Below, piece by piece: positions 35,169-43,381 of a stretch of 64,000 bases of DNA. Position 1 is the stretch's first letter; every line of letters begins with the position of its first letter. This DNA comes from Rhizobiales bacterium Y(2018). GTDB taxonomy: Bacteria > Pseudomonadota > Alphaproteobacteria > Rhizobiales > Aestuariivirgaceae. The translations under genes and the position numbers were made by a program. The stretch lies in NCBI GenBank assembly GCA_005502925.1, contig SCPD01000003.1:310001-374000 (forward strand). Direction: 5' to 3'. The notes below the pieces were generated by a model, which saw only the letters and a program-made list of their open reading frames with translations, had not been told where the DNA came from and did no database searches.

Positions 35169-35539
35169 GAACTCACTCCCGCAATGACATCCACTTCGAG
35201 ACGGGCGTCGATGGTCAGTCCCGCCACCATGGAGATACGCGCCGGCGGTGATTTGGGGAAGAGCTCGCGATAGGCGACATTGAAGGCGTCGAAATCCTCC
35301 GCATGGGTGAGGATGATATTCACTTTAAGCGCATCGGCGAGCGTGGCGCCGGCCTTCTCGAGGACCCGTTCGATATTCCTGAAAGTCTGCCGGGTCTCGG
35401 CGGCGATGCCGCCTTTGACGATCTCACCCGTCTCGTCGAAGGCGACCATGCCCGACACGAAGATGATGTCGCCGAAGCGCACCGCATCCGAAAGCGGCAG
35501 GCCCTCCGCATTGTCCAAGGTGAATGTCTCGCGCTTCAT
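35165..35539 (-). CDS. RidA-family enamine/imine deaminase
   Basis: This 124-residue protein matches the YjgF/YER057c/RidA family in size and motifs: GDIIFVSGMVAFDETG, TRQTFRNIERVLEKAGATLAD and a C-terminal ARISMVAGLTIDARLEVDVIA, which includes the conserved Arg before the core strand. RidA proteins hydrolyse reactive enamines and imines made by PLP or flavin enzymes. Overlaps of ATGA type join it to the permease upstream and the aldolase downstream. Its presence implies an imine intermediate in the pathway of the imported amino acid. Confidence 0.88.
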   Translation of the reverse strand: MKRETFTLDNAEGLPLSDAVRFGDIIFVSGMVAFDETGEIVKGGIAAETRQTFRNIERVLEKAGATLADALKVNIILTHAEDFDAFNVAYRELFPKSPPARISMVAGLTIDARLEVDVIAGVSS

Positions 35540-36252
35540 GCTTTTGCTTCCTTCAATGCGGCTTTGAGAAAAAGCCAGGGTGAGAGTTTGCGTTCCATAT
35601 AGCGCACGGTAGTGACGATCAGGAGCGCGAAGACGAGATAGATCGCGCCCGCGACGAGGAGTGGCGTGATCGGATCGAATGTGTTGAAATAGATCTGGTT
35701 GGCGGCGCCGATGAGGTCGGTGATGGTGATGAAATTGACCGCGGCGGTGCCTTTCAGCACGAAGACCAGCTCATTGCCGTAAGGCCGCATGCAGAGTCGC
35801 GCCGCACCCGGAAGGGCGAAGCGCAGGAAGGTCTGGACCCGGCTGAAGCCGAAAGCGCGCGCCGCTTCGATGTCACCCACCGCGACATTGCGCAAGGCCA
35901 GCGCGAAGATCTCGGCCAGGAAGCCGGCGGAATTGAGCGACAGCGCCAGGACCGCGATCGGCATCGGCCGCGCGATCAGGTGCCACAGGAAGCTGTCCTT
36001 GATGCCGGGGATCTGCGGCAGGCCGTAATAGAGAAGGAAAAGCACGGCCAGAATGGGCGCACCGCGAAAGAAGAAGATGAAGCTTCGCGCGAAGGCGCGC
36101 GCGGCACGGGACTCCGAGTTGCGCGCCAGCGCCACCGGCAGTGCGATCAGAAAGCCGAAGATGGTGACGAGCACGGTGAGCTCGATCGTGGTCACGGCAC
36201 CCTGCACCAGCAATGGCACGAAGGTCAGGAAAGTCTCCCAATCGAGGATCAT
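35536..36252 (-). CDS. Polar amino acid ABC permease (HisM-like)
   Basis: This 238-residue membrane protein has the polar-amino-acid permease pattern (TIELTVLVTIFGFLIALPVA) and the coupling loop IEAARAFGFSRVQTFLRFALP. The central FFFRGAPILAVLFLLYYGLP is diagnostic of the HisM/HisQ family. It pairs with the permease upstream (ATGA overlap) and uses the binding protein at 37150. No ATPase gene is adjacent. Confidence 0.9.
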   Translation of the reverse strand: MILDWETFLTFVPLLVQGAVTTIELTVLVTIFGFLIALPVALARNSESRAARAFARSFIFFFRGAPILAVLFLLYYGLPQIPGIKDSFLWHLIARPMPIAVLALSLNSAGFLAEIFALALRNVAVGDIEAARAFGFSRVQTFLRFALPGAARLCMRPYGNELVFVLKGTAAVNFITITDLIGAANQIYFNTFDPITPLLVAGAIYLVFALLIVTTVRYMERKLSPWLFLKAALKEAKA

Positions 36253-36965
36253 GCGGAAGGTCCCCGCCGCAAATGCGCGTAGAGACTGGTCTCGGCCCGC
36301 ATCTGGAAAATCTGCATGAGGGCCGCGATGGCGAGATAGATGATCAGCGACGCAATGAAGAACTGGAAATAGAGCTTGGTGTTCTGCCCGGCGTCACCGG
36401 CGGCGCGGATGAGATCCTGCAAGCCGATGGCCGAGACGAGCGGCGTATTCTTGAATGTCGTCATCAGGAGATTGGCGAGCGCGCCGAGCGACAGTCGGAA
36501 GGCCACCGGCCATTTGATGCGCCGGAAGACCAGGAAGCGGCTCATGCCGAAGGCCAGGCCGGCTTCGACCTGGCCCTTCGGTATGGCCTGGAAGGCGCCG
36601 CGGAAGACTTCGCTCGCATAGGCGGCGTGGATGAGGCTCAAGGCCAGCGTGCCGGCCCAGAAGGGACTGACCTCGATGAAGCTGTCGATGCCGAAAGGCC
36701 GCAGCAGTGCCATGATGAGGAAGGCGAGGCCGTAATAGAGAAGCAGGATGACGAGCAGCTCCGGCACGCTGCGCATCACGACATTATAGGCGGCGAGGCC
36801 GTGGCTCAGGATGCGGGAGCGGGACAGCTCGCCCAGCGCCGCCAGGAGCCCGAGCCCGGTGCCGATGAGTACCGAGGCGAGGCCGAGCCTGAGCGTCAGC
36901 CACAGGCCGGCGGCGAGTTCATCGCCCCAGCCCGTGGCCCCCGGCAGAAAAAGCGACCAGTCCAT
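36249..36965 (-). CDS. Polar amino acid ABC permease (HisQ-like)
   Basis: This 238-residue membrane protein shows GLWLTLRLGLASVLIGTGLG, MRSVPELLVILLLYYGLAFL and the loop VEAGLAFGMSRFLVFRRIKWP of the same family. It is the first membrane gene after the binding protein, from which it is separated by a 115-bp palindromic repeat. It forms a heterodimer with the 35536 gene product. Confidence 0.9.
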   Translation of the reverse strand: MDWSLFLPGATGWGDELAAGLWLTLRLGLASVLIGTGLGLLAALGELSRSRILSHGLAAYNVVMRSVPELLVILLLYYGLAFLIMALLRPFGIDSFIEVSPFWAGTLALSLIHAAYASEVFRGAFQAIPKGQVEAGLAFGMSRFLVFRRIKWPVAFRLSLGALANLLMTTFKNTPLVSAIGLQDLIRAAGDAGQNTKLYFQFFIASLIIYLAIAALMQIFQMRAETSLYAHLRRGPSA

Positions 36966-37005
36966 GCTTCAACGCGCGACGATGGATAAGATCATCTCTT
37001 GAAAC

Positions 37006-37120
37006 ACCCTCACGCTGAGGTGGCCACGCAGCGGCCCTCGAAGCGCCCATCAGGATAGAGCGAGACTGCTGCAACATACCCTTCGAGGCCCGCCTTCGGC
37101 GGGCACCTCAGGGTGAGGGT
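37006..37120. repeat. Palindromic repeat, copy 1
   Basis: This 115-bp element has outer arms ACCCTCACGCTGAGGTG and CACCTCAGGGTGAGGGT (15 of 17 pair). Inner segments read GGCCACGCAGCGGCC and CTTCGAGGCCCGCCTTCGGC. A closely matching 112-bp element is at 51399-51510. It sits between the binding-protein and permease genes of the polar-amino-acid importer. It resembles the dispersed intergenic palindromes common in alphaproteobacterial genomes. Confidence 0.8.
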
Positions 37121-37149
37121 CGTGTAGCGGATTAAGCTCATCATATCGT

Positions 37150-37932
37150 TCATTGCCAGAGCTTGTCGGCGCGGATGTCGGCGCCGGGTACCCATTTCTG
37201 CTCGATCTTGTCGAAGGTGCCGTCGGCATAGATGGCGCGGATGGCTTCGTCGACCTTGGCTTTCAACGGGTCGCCTTTGGCGAACATGGCGCCGACGCCA
37301 CGACCCAGCACTTCCGGATTGTCGATGACGGGACCAGCCACCTCGAAGTCCGCGCCTGCCGGCGAGGCGAGGAACTCATTGGCCGGCATCTGCTCGCCAA
37401 AGGCAAGGTCGATGCGGCCATTGACCAGATCGGCATGGATCTGATCGGCATTTTCATAACCGACCGGCTCGAGCTCGCCCGCATGATATTTGCGGACATA
37501 TTGATCCTGCGTGGCGCCGGCATAGACGCCGACCCGTTTGCCCTTGATGTCCTGGGCGAAATCCTTGAAAGCGCCCTTCTTGCCATAGAATACGAATTTT
37601 CCGGCGTAATAGGGAATGGAGAAATCGGCGACCTTCTCACGCTCCGGCTTGATCGACATGGAGGAGAAAACCATGTTGTATTTACGGGCGAGGAGTGCGG
37701 CGATCATGCCGTCGAAATCCTGCTTCACCCATTCACAGTCGAGCCCGGCCCGCTTGCACACTTCATTGCCGAGATCGATCTCGAAGCCCGAATAGCTGCC
37801 ATCGGCCTCCGTCTTCGAGAAAGGCGGGAAGGACGCTTCCGTCGCCACCTTGATCTTCTCCTGCGCCAGCGCCTGCAGCGAGGTCGCGGCCAGAAGGGCG
37901 GCCGCAAAAGCCAAATGTTTCAGTCCCGGCAT
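37150..37932 (-). CDS. Polar amino acid ABC substrate-binding protein
   Basis: This 260-residue periplasmic protein has a signal peptide (LAFAAALLAATSLQALAQ, cut near LAQ) and the HisJ-family core: VATEASFPPFSKTEADGSYS, GFEIDLGNEVCKRAG, DFDGMIAALLARKYNMVFSS and KRVGVYAGATQDQYV. A GGGGAGA site precedes the ATG. The Cys pair in the CKRAGLDC stretch is also seen in lysine/arginine/ornithine-type relatives, which hints at a basic or polar amino acid, but that is weak. Confidence 0.9.
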   Translation of the reverse strand: MPGLKHLAFAAALLAATSLQALAQEKIKVATEASFPPFSKTEADGSYSGFEIDLGNEVCKRAGLDCEWVKQDFDGMIAALLARKYNMVFSSMSIKPEREKVADFSIPYYAGKFVFYGKKGAFKDFAQDIKGKRVGVYAGATQDQYVRKYHAGELEPVGYENADQIHADLVNGRIDLAFGEQMPANEFLASPAGADFEVAGPVIDNPEVLGRGVGAMFAKGDPLKAKVDEAIRAIYADGTFDKIEQKWVPGADIRADKLWQ

Positions 37933-38045
37933 GTCTGTCTCCCCAATCCTTTGATGTTCTTGTGATAGGCCTGCACGAAACCAGATGCCCGGGTCCGGTT
38001 AATATGGCCAGTTGCGGAAGTTTGGTTCGACGCCCGTCGAAGCAA

Positions 38046-38963
38046 TCATTTGCCCATTTTCATCTCCGCCGCCACGGCGCGCAGATCGCCGTGGAACGTC
38101 TTGGCGGCGAGGCTCAGCTCGGAGCCCTTCCGCGTGACGATGAAGAAATCCGGCGAATAGGCCAGGATGTCGGGGCGCAGCGGCCGCATTTCACCGGACG
38201 CGACCCAGCGCTGCGCATAATAGGACGGCAGGAAACCGCCGAAACGGCCGGACAGGATCAGCAACGCCGAGGCCTCCATGCTGAAGACGGTGGCATGATG
38301 CGGGGCATCCTTGAAGAACCGCTGATCGAAATTGGACAGATAGCCTCGGCTGATGAGGCCGGCGCCGGCGATTTCCTCGAGTGACGGCTTGCGGTTGGTC
38401 TGGGTGAAGAGCGCGTGCTTGCGCCCGCAATAGAAATAATTGATCTCGGCGAGAAGCTTGTCATAACGAAGACCCGCCACCCGCTGATGGCGCGGCGCGA
38501 TGGCGAGATGCAATTTTCCCTCGAGCACGCCACGCTCGAGATCGCGAGGGGTGAGGACTTCCACGGTGATATGCACGGCGTTGTCGCGGCCGTAGAAGCG
38601 GTCGATGGCGGCGGAGAGCGGGAACTCGGGATGGGTGATGATGTTGTCCGGCATGCCGATGACCAGTGGCCCGTTCAACTGACGCTTGCGGGTGGCGATC
38701 TTGGTCTGAAAGCGGTCGAGCGACCCGAAGAGATCGCTGGCAGCGCGGAACACGACCTCGCCATCCTCGGTCAGCCGGAAGCCGCCACGACCGCGCTGGC
38801 ACAGGCGCAAGCCCAGGCGCGTTTCGAGATCGTGCATATGGGTGCTGATGGTGGATTCGGAAACATTGAGCAGCGCCTGCGCCGCGGCGAAGCCGCCGCA
38901 TTCGACCACCGCCGCGAAGACCCGTAATAGGCGCAGATCCGCATCACTCACCCGTCCCAGCAT
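38046..38963 (-). CDS. LysR-family transcriptional regulator
   Basis: This 305-residue regulator has the N-terminal winged helix (DADLRLLRVFAAVVECGGFA, then LNVSESTISTHMHDLETRLG) and a C-terminal effector-binding domain. A GGAGAGGG site precedes the ATG. It is divergent from the SelA-like PLP gene at 39068 and follows the polar-amino-acid importer genes on the same strand with a 113-bp gap. It could control either or both. T-N11-A sites were not resolved. Confidence 0.88.
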   Translation of the reverse strand: MLGRVSDADLRLLRVFAAVVECGGFAAAQALLNVSESTISTHMHDLETRLGLRLCQRGRGGFRLTEDGEVVFRAASDLFGSLDRFQTKIATRKRQLNGPLVIGMPDNIITHPEFPLSAAIDRFYGRDNAVHITVEVLTPRDLERGVLEGKLHLAIAPRHQRVAGLRYDKLLAEINYFYCGRKHALFTQTNRKPSLEEIAGAGLISRGYLSNFDQRFFKDAPHHATVFSMEASALLILSGRFGGFLPSYYAQRWVASGEMRPLRPDILAYSPDFFIVTRKGSELSLAAKTFHGDLRAVAAEMKMGK

Positions 38964-39067
38964 CTTCCCTCTCCGATCGCACGAGGTTCACCTCGGCAGA
39001 TTTCGATGTTTGATCCGCGGCAAAACCACAATCTGCCGGCTCTGCCTCAACTACTATGAGATCGGCC

Positions 39068-40225
39068 ATGCCAACAACCCGGAACACTGGAAGTGAACTT
39101 TTCGACCGCCTCGCCATCAGGCCGGTCATCAATGCCTGCGGTATTTACACCGATCTCGGCGGCTCGCGGCTCAGCCCCGGCGTGTGGGCCGCGGCGGAAG
39201 CCTTCAACGGCCAGTTCGTGCGCATGACCGAGCTTCTCGACAAGACCGGCGCGCGCATCGCCGCCCTCCTCGGCGTCGAGGCCGCGCGCGTCACCCCAGG
39301 TGCGGCTGCCGCGATCTTTCTCGGCACCGCCGCCTGCCTCGCCGGGACCGATGGCGAGAAATCGCAGCAGCTTCCCGATACGACCGGCATGAAGAGCGAC
39401 GTCCTGATCCAGGCCGGCCATCGCTACAAATACGACCGCCAGGTCGGCATGACCGGCGCCAAACTCGTCGAAATCGGCTCCGGCAATGGAACGCGCGCCG
39501 ATCAGCTCGAAGCGGCGATCGGTAATAATACCGCCGCCATCCTCCATCCCGCCCATCTCGATGGCAAACCCGGGACGCTGACCCTTGAAGAGGTGGTGAA
39601 GATCACGAAGGCGCGCGGCATTCCGGTGATCGTCGATGCCGCCTATCTCAACTATCCTACCTCGATCATGGGCGACTTCATGCGCCGCGGCGCCGATCTC
39701 GTCTGCATCAGCGCCAAATATTTCGGCGGCCCTAATGCCGGCGGCTTCGTCCTGGGGCGCAAGACGCTCATCGATGCGGTGAGCAATGTGCATTTCACGC
39801 GTTATGAATCCGGCAAATATCTTAAGCTCGGCCGGCCGCTCAAGATGGACCGCCAGACCGTCATCGCCGTGCTGGTGGCGCTCGAGGAATGGCTGGATCT
39901 CGATCACGCCCAGCGCTTCGCCCAATATGAACGCCAGGTGGGCCTGTTGAAAGAGAAGCTCAACGGTCTCAAAGGCCTGAAGCTCGAGCCCAAATGCTTC
40001 ACCATGGACGAGCGTTTCATCGATGACCCGGTCAATTGCCTGCTGGTGACCTTCGACAAGGGTGCTGCAAAATCCGCATCCGAAATTTCACGCCTGCTTG
40101 AAGCGGAGAACCCTTCGATCCTCGCGATCCAGGAGGGCGACAAGATCGGCTTCGTCATGGACGTACTCGCCGATGACGAGGTCGCCCATATCGGCGAGCG
40201 GGTGAAGGCTTTGCTGTCCAGCTAG
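39068..40225 (+). CDS. SelA-like PLP-dependent enzyme (DgaE/SelA fold family)
   Basis: This 385-residue fold-type I PLP enzyme has VTPGAAAAIFLGTAAC early, VIVDAAYLNYP (Asp190 for the pyridine nitrogen) and the Schiff-base Lys217 in CISAKYFGGPNAGG. Automatic annotation often calls such proteins selenocysteine synthase, but no selenocysteine genes are nearby. Family members such as DgaE are ammonia-lyases of amino sugar acids. ATG 39068 is preferred; 39056 is in frame. The neighbours RidA and HpaI aldolase fit an amine-elimination then retro-aldol route. It ends at a 34-bp palindrome. Confidence 0.8.
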   Translation: MPTTRNTGSELFDRLAIRPVINACGIYTDLGGSRLSPGVWAAAEAFNGQFVRMTELLDKTGARIAALLGVEAARVTPGAAAAIFLGTAACLAGTDGEKSQQLPDTTGMKSDVLIQAGHRYKYDRQVGMTGAKLVEIGSGNGTRADQLEAAIGNNTAAILHPAHLDGKPGTLTLEEVVKITKARGIPVIVDAAYLNYPTSIMGDFMRRGADLVCISAKYFGGPNAGGFVLGRKTLIDAVSNVHFTRYESGKYLKLGRPLKMDRQTVIAVLVALEEWLDLDHAQRFAQYERQVGLLKEKLNGLKGLKLEPKCFTMDERFIDDPVNCLLVTFDKGAAKSASEISRLLEAENPSILAIQEGDKIGFVMDVLADDEVAHIGERVKALLSS

Positions 40226-40239
40226 AGCTATCTCCCATG

Positions 40240-40273
40240 TTTCCCCTTCTCCCGCGCGCGGGAGAAGGGGAAA
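40240..40273. terminator. Perfect 34-bp palindrome between convergent genes
   Basis: The left arm TTTCCCCTTCTCCCGCG (40240-40256) is the exact reverse complement of the right arm, with no loop in the DNA. It lies between the SelA-like gene and the convergent M20 gene. The ends are a TTT/AAA flank, so it can act as a bidirectional terminator; it may also be a dispersed repeat unit. Confidence 0.7.
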
Positions 40274-40300
40274 GCATGGATGGATCAGTGTCTCAGTGAA

Positions 40301-41491
40301 TCAGCCTTGAACCGACCGCGCCACGGCGACAAGCATTTTCGCCGCCTTGGTCACTTGCGCGATCTCGACATATTCGTTGAGCGAATGCGCCTGGACGATA
40401 TTGCCGGGACCGAAGACGATGGTCGGGACGCCGCCCATCACCATCTTGGTCGAATCCGAGCCATAGGGGACACCCTCGGGCTCGGGATCGATTCCGCTTT
40501 CGGCGCAGACCCGCGACATGAGGCCGACGATCGGCTCCTCGGCCGCGACATCCATCGCGGCGGAATCGATGAAAGGATCGTGGCTCTCGATACGGATGCC
40601 GGTGGACGCCGCTGCGAACTTATCGGCGATGGCCTTGAAACTCTTCCAGACCGCGTCACCGCTCTCGCTCGGCAGGTAGCGATAGTCGAAGCGTAGCCTG
40701 GCAAGCGAGGGCACCGTATTGGGCCCCTCGCCCGCCTCGAACTGGGTGCAGGTCAAGGTCGCGGGACCGAGCAGCGCATGGACTTCGGTGCGGCCTTTCA
40801 TTTCCGCCTCGAAGAGATCGAGCAGCTTGCGCGCCGCTTTCACCGCATCGACGCCCTCATGTGGCTTGGCGGTATGGGCGGCGCGGCCATGCACATCGAC
40901 GAACCAGCGCACGCAGCCTTTGCAGGCGCGGACCACGCGCAACTCAGTCGGCTCGCCGGCAATGCCCATGGCGTAGCGCTCGGGCCGGTGCATATGATGG
41001 GTGATGCCGGTGAAGCTGAATTCCTCGTCCGAGGCGGCGAGGAAGGTCACGTCACCCGGCGGCGGGTCGCGCGCCAGGTCGCGCATCGCCAGCATGAAAG
41101 CCACCAGGCAACCTTTGTCGTCGACGGCGCCGCGGGCATAGAGCCGGCCATTCTCGACGCGCGGCGTGAAGGGCGCTGCCATGCCCGTCACCTGGACGGT
41201 ATCGAGATGGCCTTCCCACAGCATGCTGGGTGCGCCTTTGGTGCCCTTGATGCGGGCGATGACATTCGGCCGCTCCGGCGCCACCTTGTCGATCTCGACA
41301 TCGATGCCCAGCGCCCTGAGCCAGTCGGCGACGGCGGCGCCGACACGCGCTTCATGGAACCAGTCATCCGGATCGCCCGGCTGACGGAAGGCGATATTGA
41401 CGCTCGGCACCGCCACAAGTTGTGACAGGAGCTTCACCACCTCGGCATCGGTGATGCCCGCTTCGTTGCTGGTCTTGGACAGATCGTTCAT
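40301..41491 (-). CDS. M20-family metallohydrolase (ArgE/DapE-like)
   Basis: This 396-residue di-zinc hydrolase has the M20 ligands in order: His95 and Asp97 (LWEGHLDTV), Asp124 (GAVDDKG), catalytic and ligand Glu156/157 (ASDEEFSF), then the dimerisation domain and a late His in VQAHSLNE. The family deacylates N-acyl amino acids or cleaves carbamoyl amino acids and dipeptides. The upstream frame is open to 41665, but ATG 41491 has a GGGAGG site 12-17 bases before it. It follows hyuA and hyuB, so it probably hydrolyses the ring-opened product of those enzymes. Confidence 0.87.
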   Translation of the reverse strand: MNDLSKTSNEAGITDAEVVKLLSQLVAVPSVNIAFRQPGDPDDWFHEARVGAAVADWLRALGIDVEIDKVAPERPNVIARIKGTKGAPSMLWEGHLDTVQVTGMAAPFTPRVENGRLYARGAVDDKGCLVAFMLAMRDLARDPPPGDVTFLAASDEEFSFTGITHHMHRPERYAMGIAGEPTELRVVRACKGCVRWFVDVHGRAAHTAKPHEGVDAVKAARKLLDLFEAEMKGRTEVHALLGPATLTCTQFEAGEGPNTVPSLARLRFDYRYLPSESGDAVWKSFKAIADKFAAASTGIRIESHDPFIDSAAMDVAAEEPIVGLMSRVCAESGIDPEPEGVPYGSDSTKMVMGGVPTIVFGPGNIVQAHSLNEYVEIAQVTKAAKMLVAVARSVQG

Positions 41492-41561
41492 CGGCTGCTC
41501 GCCTCCCCCATGGATCGTTCCCAGGAATAGCAGAAGCGGGCAGCCGATGAGAATGCCTGGT

Positions 41562-43370
41562 TCAGGCAGGGCTGCCAGAAAGGACACGCGCCTTATCCGG
41601 TTCCCACTTGCCGCCCGTGCCGCGCAGCTTGGCGGTCGCCGGCCGGTCGACATGGCCCGCAGCATCCAATCTTACGCCATAAACCGTCTCGGCGCGCTCA
41701 CGGCTGACCCAGCCCTCGCGCACGTCATCGGCGACCCGCTGCGGCTCGCGCTCATGAGGATGGCCGTAACCGCCGCCGCCACAGCTGATCGAGACCATCG
41801 TCTCGGCGCTGCCAATCAGCACCTCGGCGCAGGCCGGCACCGGCTCGAGCGATCCGTCGGCCAGCCGCTTGAACTGGGCGGAAGGCTTGCCTTTGAGGCC
41901 GCCGCGTGTTCCCGAGGCCGGGTTGAGATTGCCGTCGCTGACATAGGCCACCGTCATCTCGCAATCGACCGGGGCGAATTCCGAATAGGCGCCGAGCGCG
42001 CCACGGAAGCGGCCGGCCCCTTCGGTGTCCGGCATCAGCCGGCGGGCATGAACGAAGATCGGATGGCGCAATTCGTCGATCTCGATCGAGTCCTGATAAC
42101 ACATGCCGGCATTGCCGACATGAAGGATGGTCAGCCAGCCGTCGGTGAAAGGCGTGCCGGCGCCGCCGGTGCAACCGAGATAGACCTCGTTGACGAACGG
42201 CCTCCCGTCATGGACGCCCGACACCACGCCGCAGGACGGCGGGATGAGCGCCCCCGTCTCGGCCTGGCCCAGGCCGTCGGCGAGCTCGGCGATGGCGCAT
42301 TGCACCGGATTGGCGACGCGATCGGCGACATTGGTCGTCGCCACCGAGCAGGATGTCGGATGCGACGGCCGCCCGACGATCGAATTGTCCCGCAGCTTGA
42401 TGGCGATGCGCCGGAAGGAGCCGGCATTTTTCGGCACCGTATGGTCGATGGAATTGAAGATGCCGACCATCGGGGCGGACAAGGCCGTCGCTTCCGAGAG
42501 GTTGAGACCGTTCGGCATGCAGTCCGGATTGTCGGTCATATCGACCTCGATCATCGCCTCGTCCGGCTTCACCTCGACCGTCGCCGTAATGGTGATGCCG
42601 TCCGCCGGCGTGCCGGGGAACGGGTCATGCGTGCTGGTCCGCGTCACCTTGCCCTTGGGCATGGCGCGTATGACCTCGATCATGCGTTTCTCGCTGTAGT
42701 CGAACCACTGGCGCGTATAGGCTTCGAGCACATCCCAGCCGATCTCGCGACCGAGATTGAGGACTTCGCGCTCGCCGACGCGCGCCGCGCCGAGCGTCGC
42801 CAGATAGTCGCCCCACCACTGGTCCGGCACGCGGATGCGCATCCGGCACATGCGCACCATATCCATGTTGTGCTCGTAATTGTCCTGCACCTTCACGGCC
42901 GGGAAAATGAGCGCGCCTTCGGCATAGACGTCCTTGGCGGCGCCCATATAGGTCGTCGGCAGCGCATTGCCGCAATCGGCCTGATGCGCCTTGGCGAGAA
43001 CCGTGAAACGGTGCACGCCCGCATCGTCGATGACCGGCACCAGAATGGAATGGTCGGCCGGATGGGTGCAGCCGTGATAGGGCGAATTATGCAGATAGGC
43101 ATCGCCGCGCTTCAGCACGGGATGATTGTCGGCCATGGTCCGCGCCATGATGTCGGGGCCGCGCAGCACATGGATGGGCAGGCTTTCGGCAGTGGCGAGA
43201 AGCTGGTGATCCGCGGTCAACACCACGCAGGAGAAATCGCGCGCGATGGTGAGGATGCCCGAACGCCCGGTGCGGTGGAGCGTGTTGGCCATCTTGCGGG
43301 CGATGCCCTCGAAGCGCGCCGTGAGGATCGCCAAACGCGAGCCGTCGATGCTGGTCTGATTGCCGGTCAT
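41562..43370 (-). CDS. hyuB: Hydantoinase B/oxoprolinase-family subunit
   Basis: This 602-residue protein matches the HyuB/OXP-B family: ILTIARDFSCVVLTADHQLL, NSPYHGCTHPADHSILVP, DNPDCMPNGLNLSEATALSA, and the glycine-rich end ISCGGGGYGHPHEREPQRV. With HyuA it forms an ATP-dependent cyclic amidohydrolase acting on 5-oxoproline, N-methylhydantoin, lactams or acetone-type substrates, depending on the member. It starts 11 bp after the hyuA stop. Confidence 0.9.
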   Translation of the reverse strand: MTGNQTSIDGSRLAILTARFEGIARKMANTLHRTGRSGILTIARDFSCVVLTADHQLLATAESLPIHVLRGPDIMARTMADNHPVLKRGDAYLHNSPYHGCTHPADHSILVPVIDDAGVHRFTVLAKAHQADCGNALPTTYMGAAKDVYAEGALIFPAVKVQDNYEHNMDMVRMCRMRIRVPDQWWGDYLATLGAARVGEREVLNLGREIGWDVLEAYTRQWFDYSEKRMIEVIRAMPKGKVTRTSTHDPFPGTPADGITITATVEVKPDEAMIEVDMTDNPDCMPNGLNLSEATALSAPMVGIFNSIDHTVPKNAGSFRRIAIKLRDNSIVGRPSHPTSCSVATTNVADRVANPVQCAIAELADGLGQAETGALIPPSCGVVSGVHDGRPFVNEVYLGCTGGAGTPFTDGWLTILHVGNAGMCYQDSIEIDELRHPIFVHARRLMPDTEGAGRFRGALGAYSEFAPVDCEMTVAYVSDGNLNPASGTRGGLKGKPSAQFKRLADGSLEPVPACAEVLIGSAETMVSISCGGGGYGHPHEREPQRVADDVREGWVSRERAETVYGVRLDAAGHVDRPATAKLRGTGGKWEPDKARVLSGSPA

Positions 43371-43381
43371 GATGCGGGCCT

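Noticed and set aside
37010-37195. 61-residue open frame
   Set aside because: It lies largely inside the palindromic repeat and the end of the binding-protein gene, with no ribosome site.
39068-40225. Selenocysteine synthase (SelA) as the product
   Set aside because: The fold is shared, but no selB, selD or selenocysteine tRNA is in the window, and the neighbours point to amino-compound catabolism.
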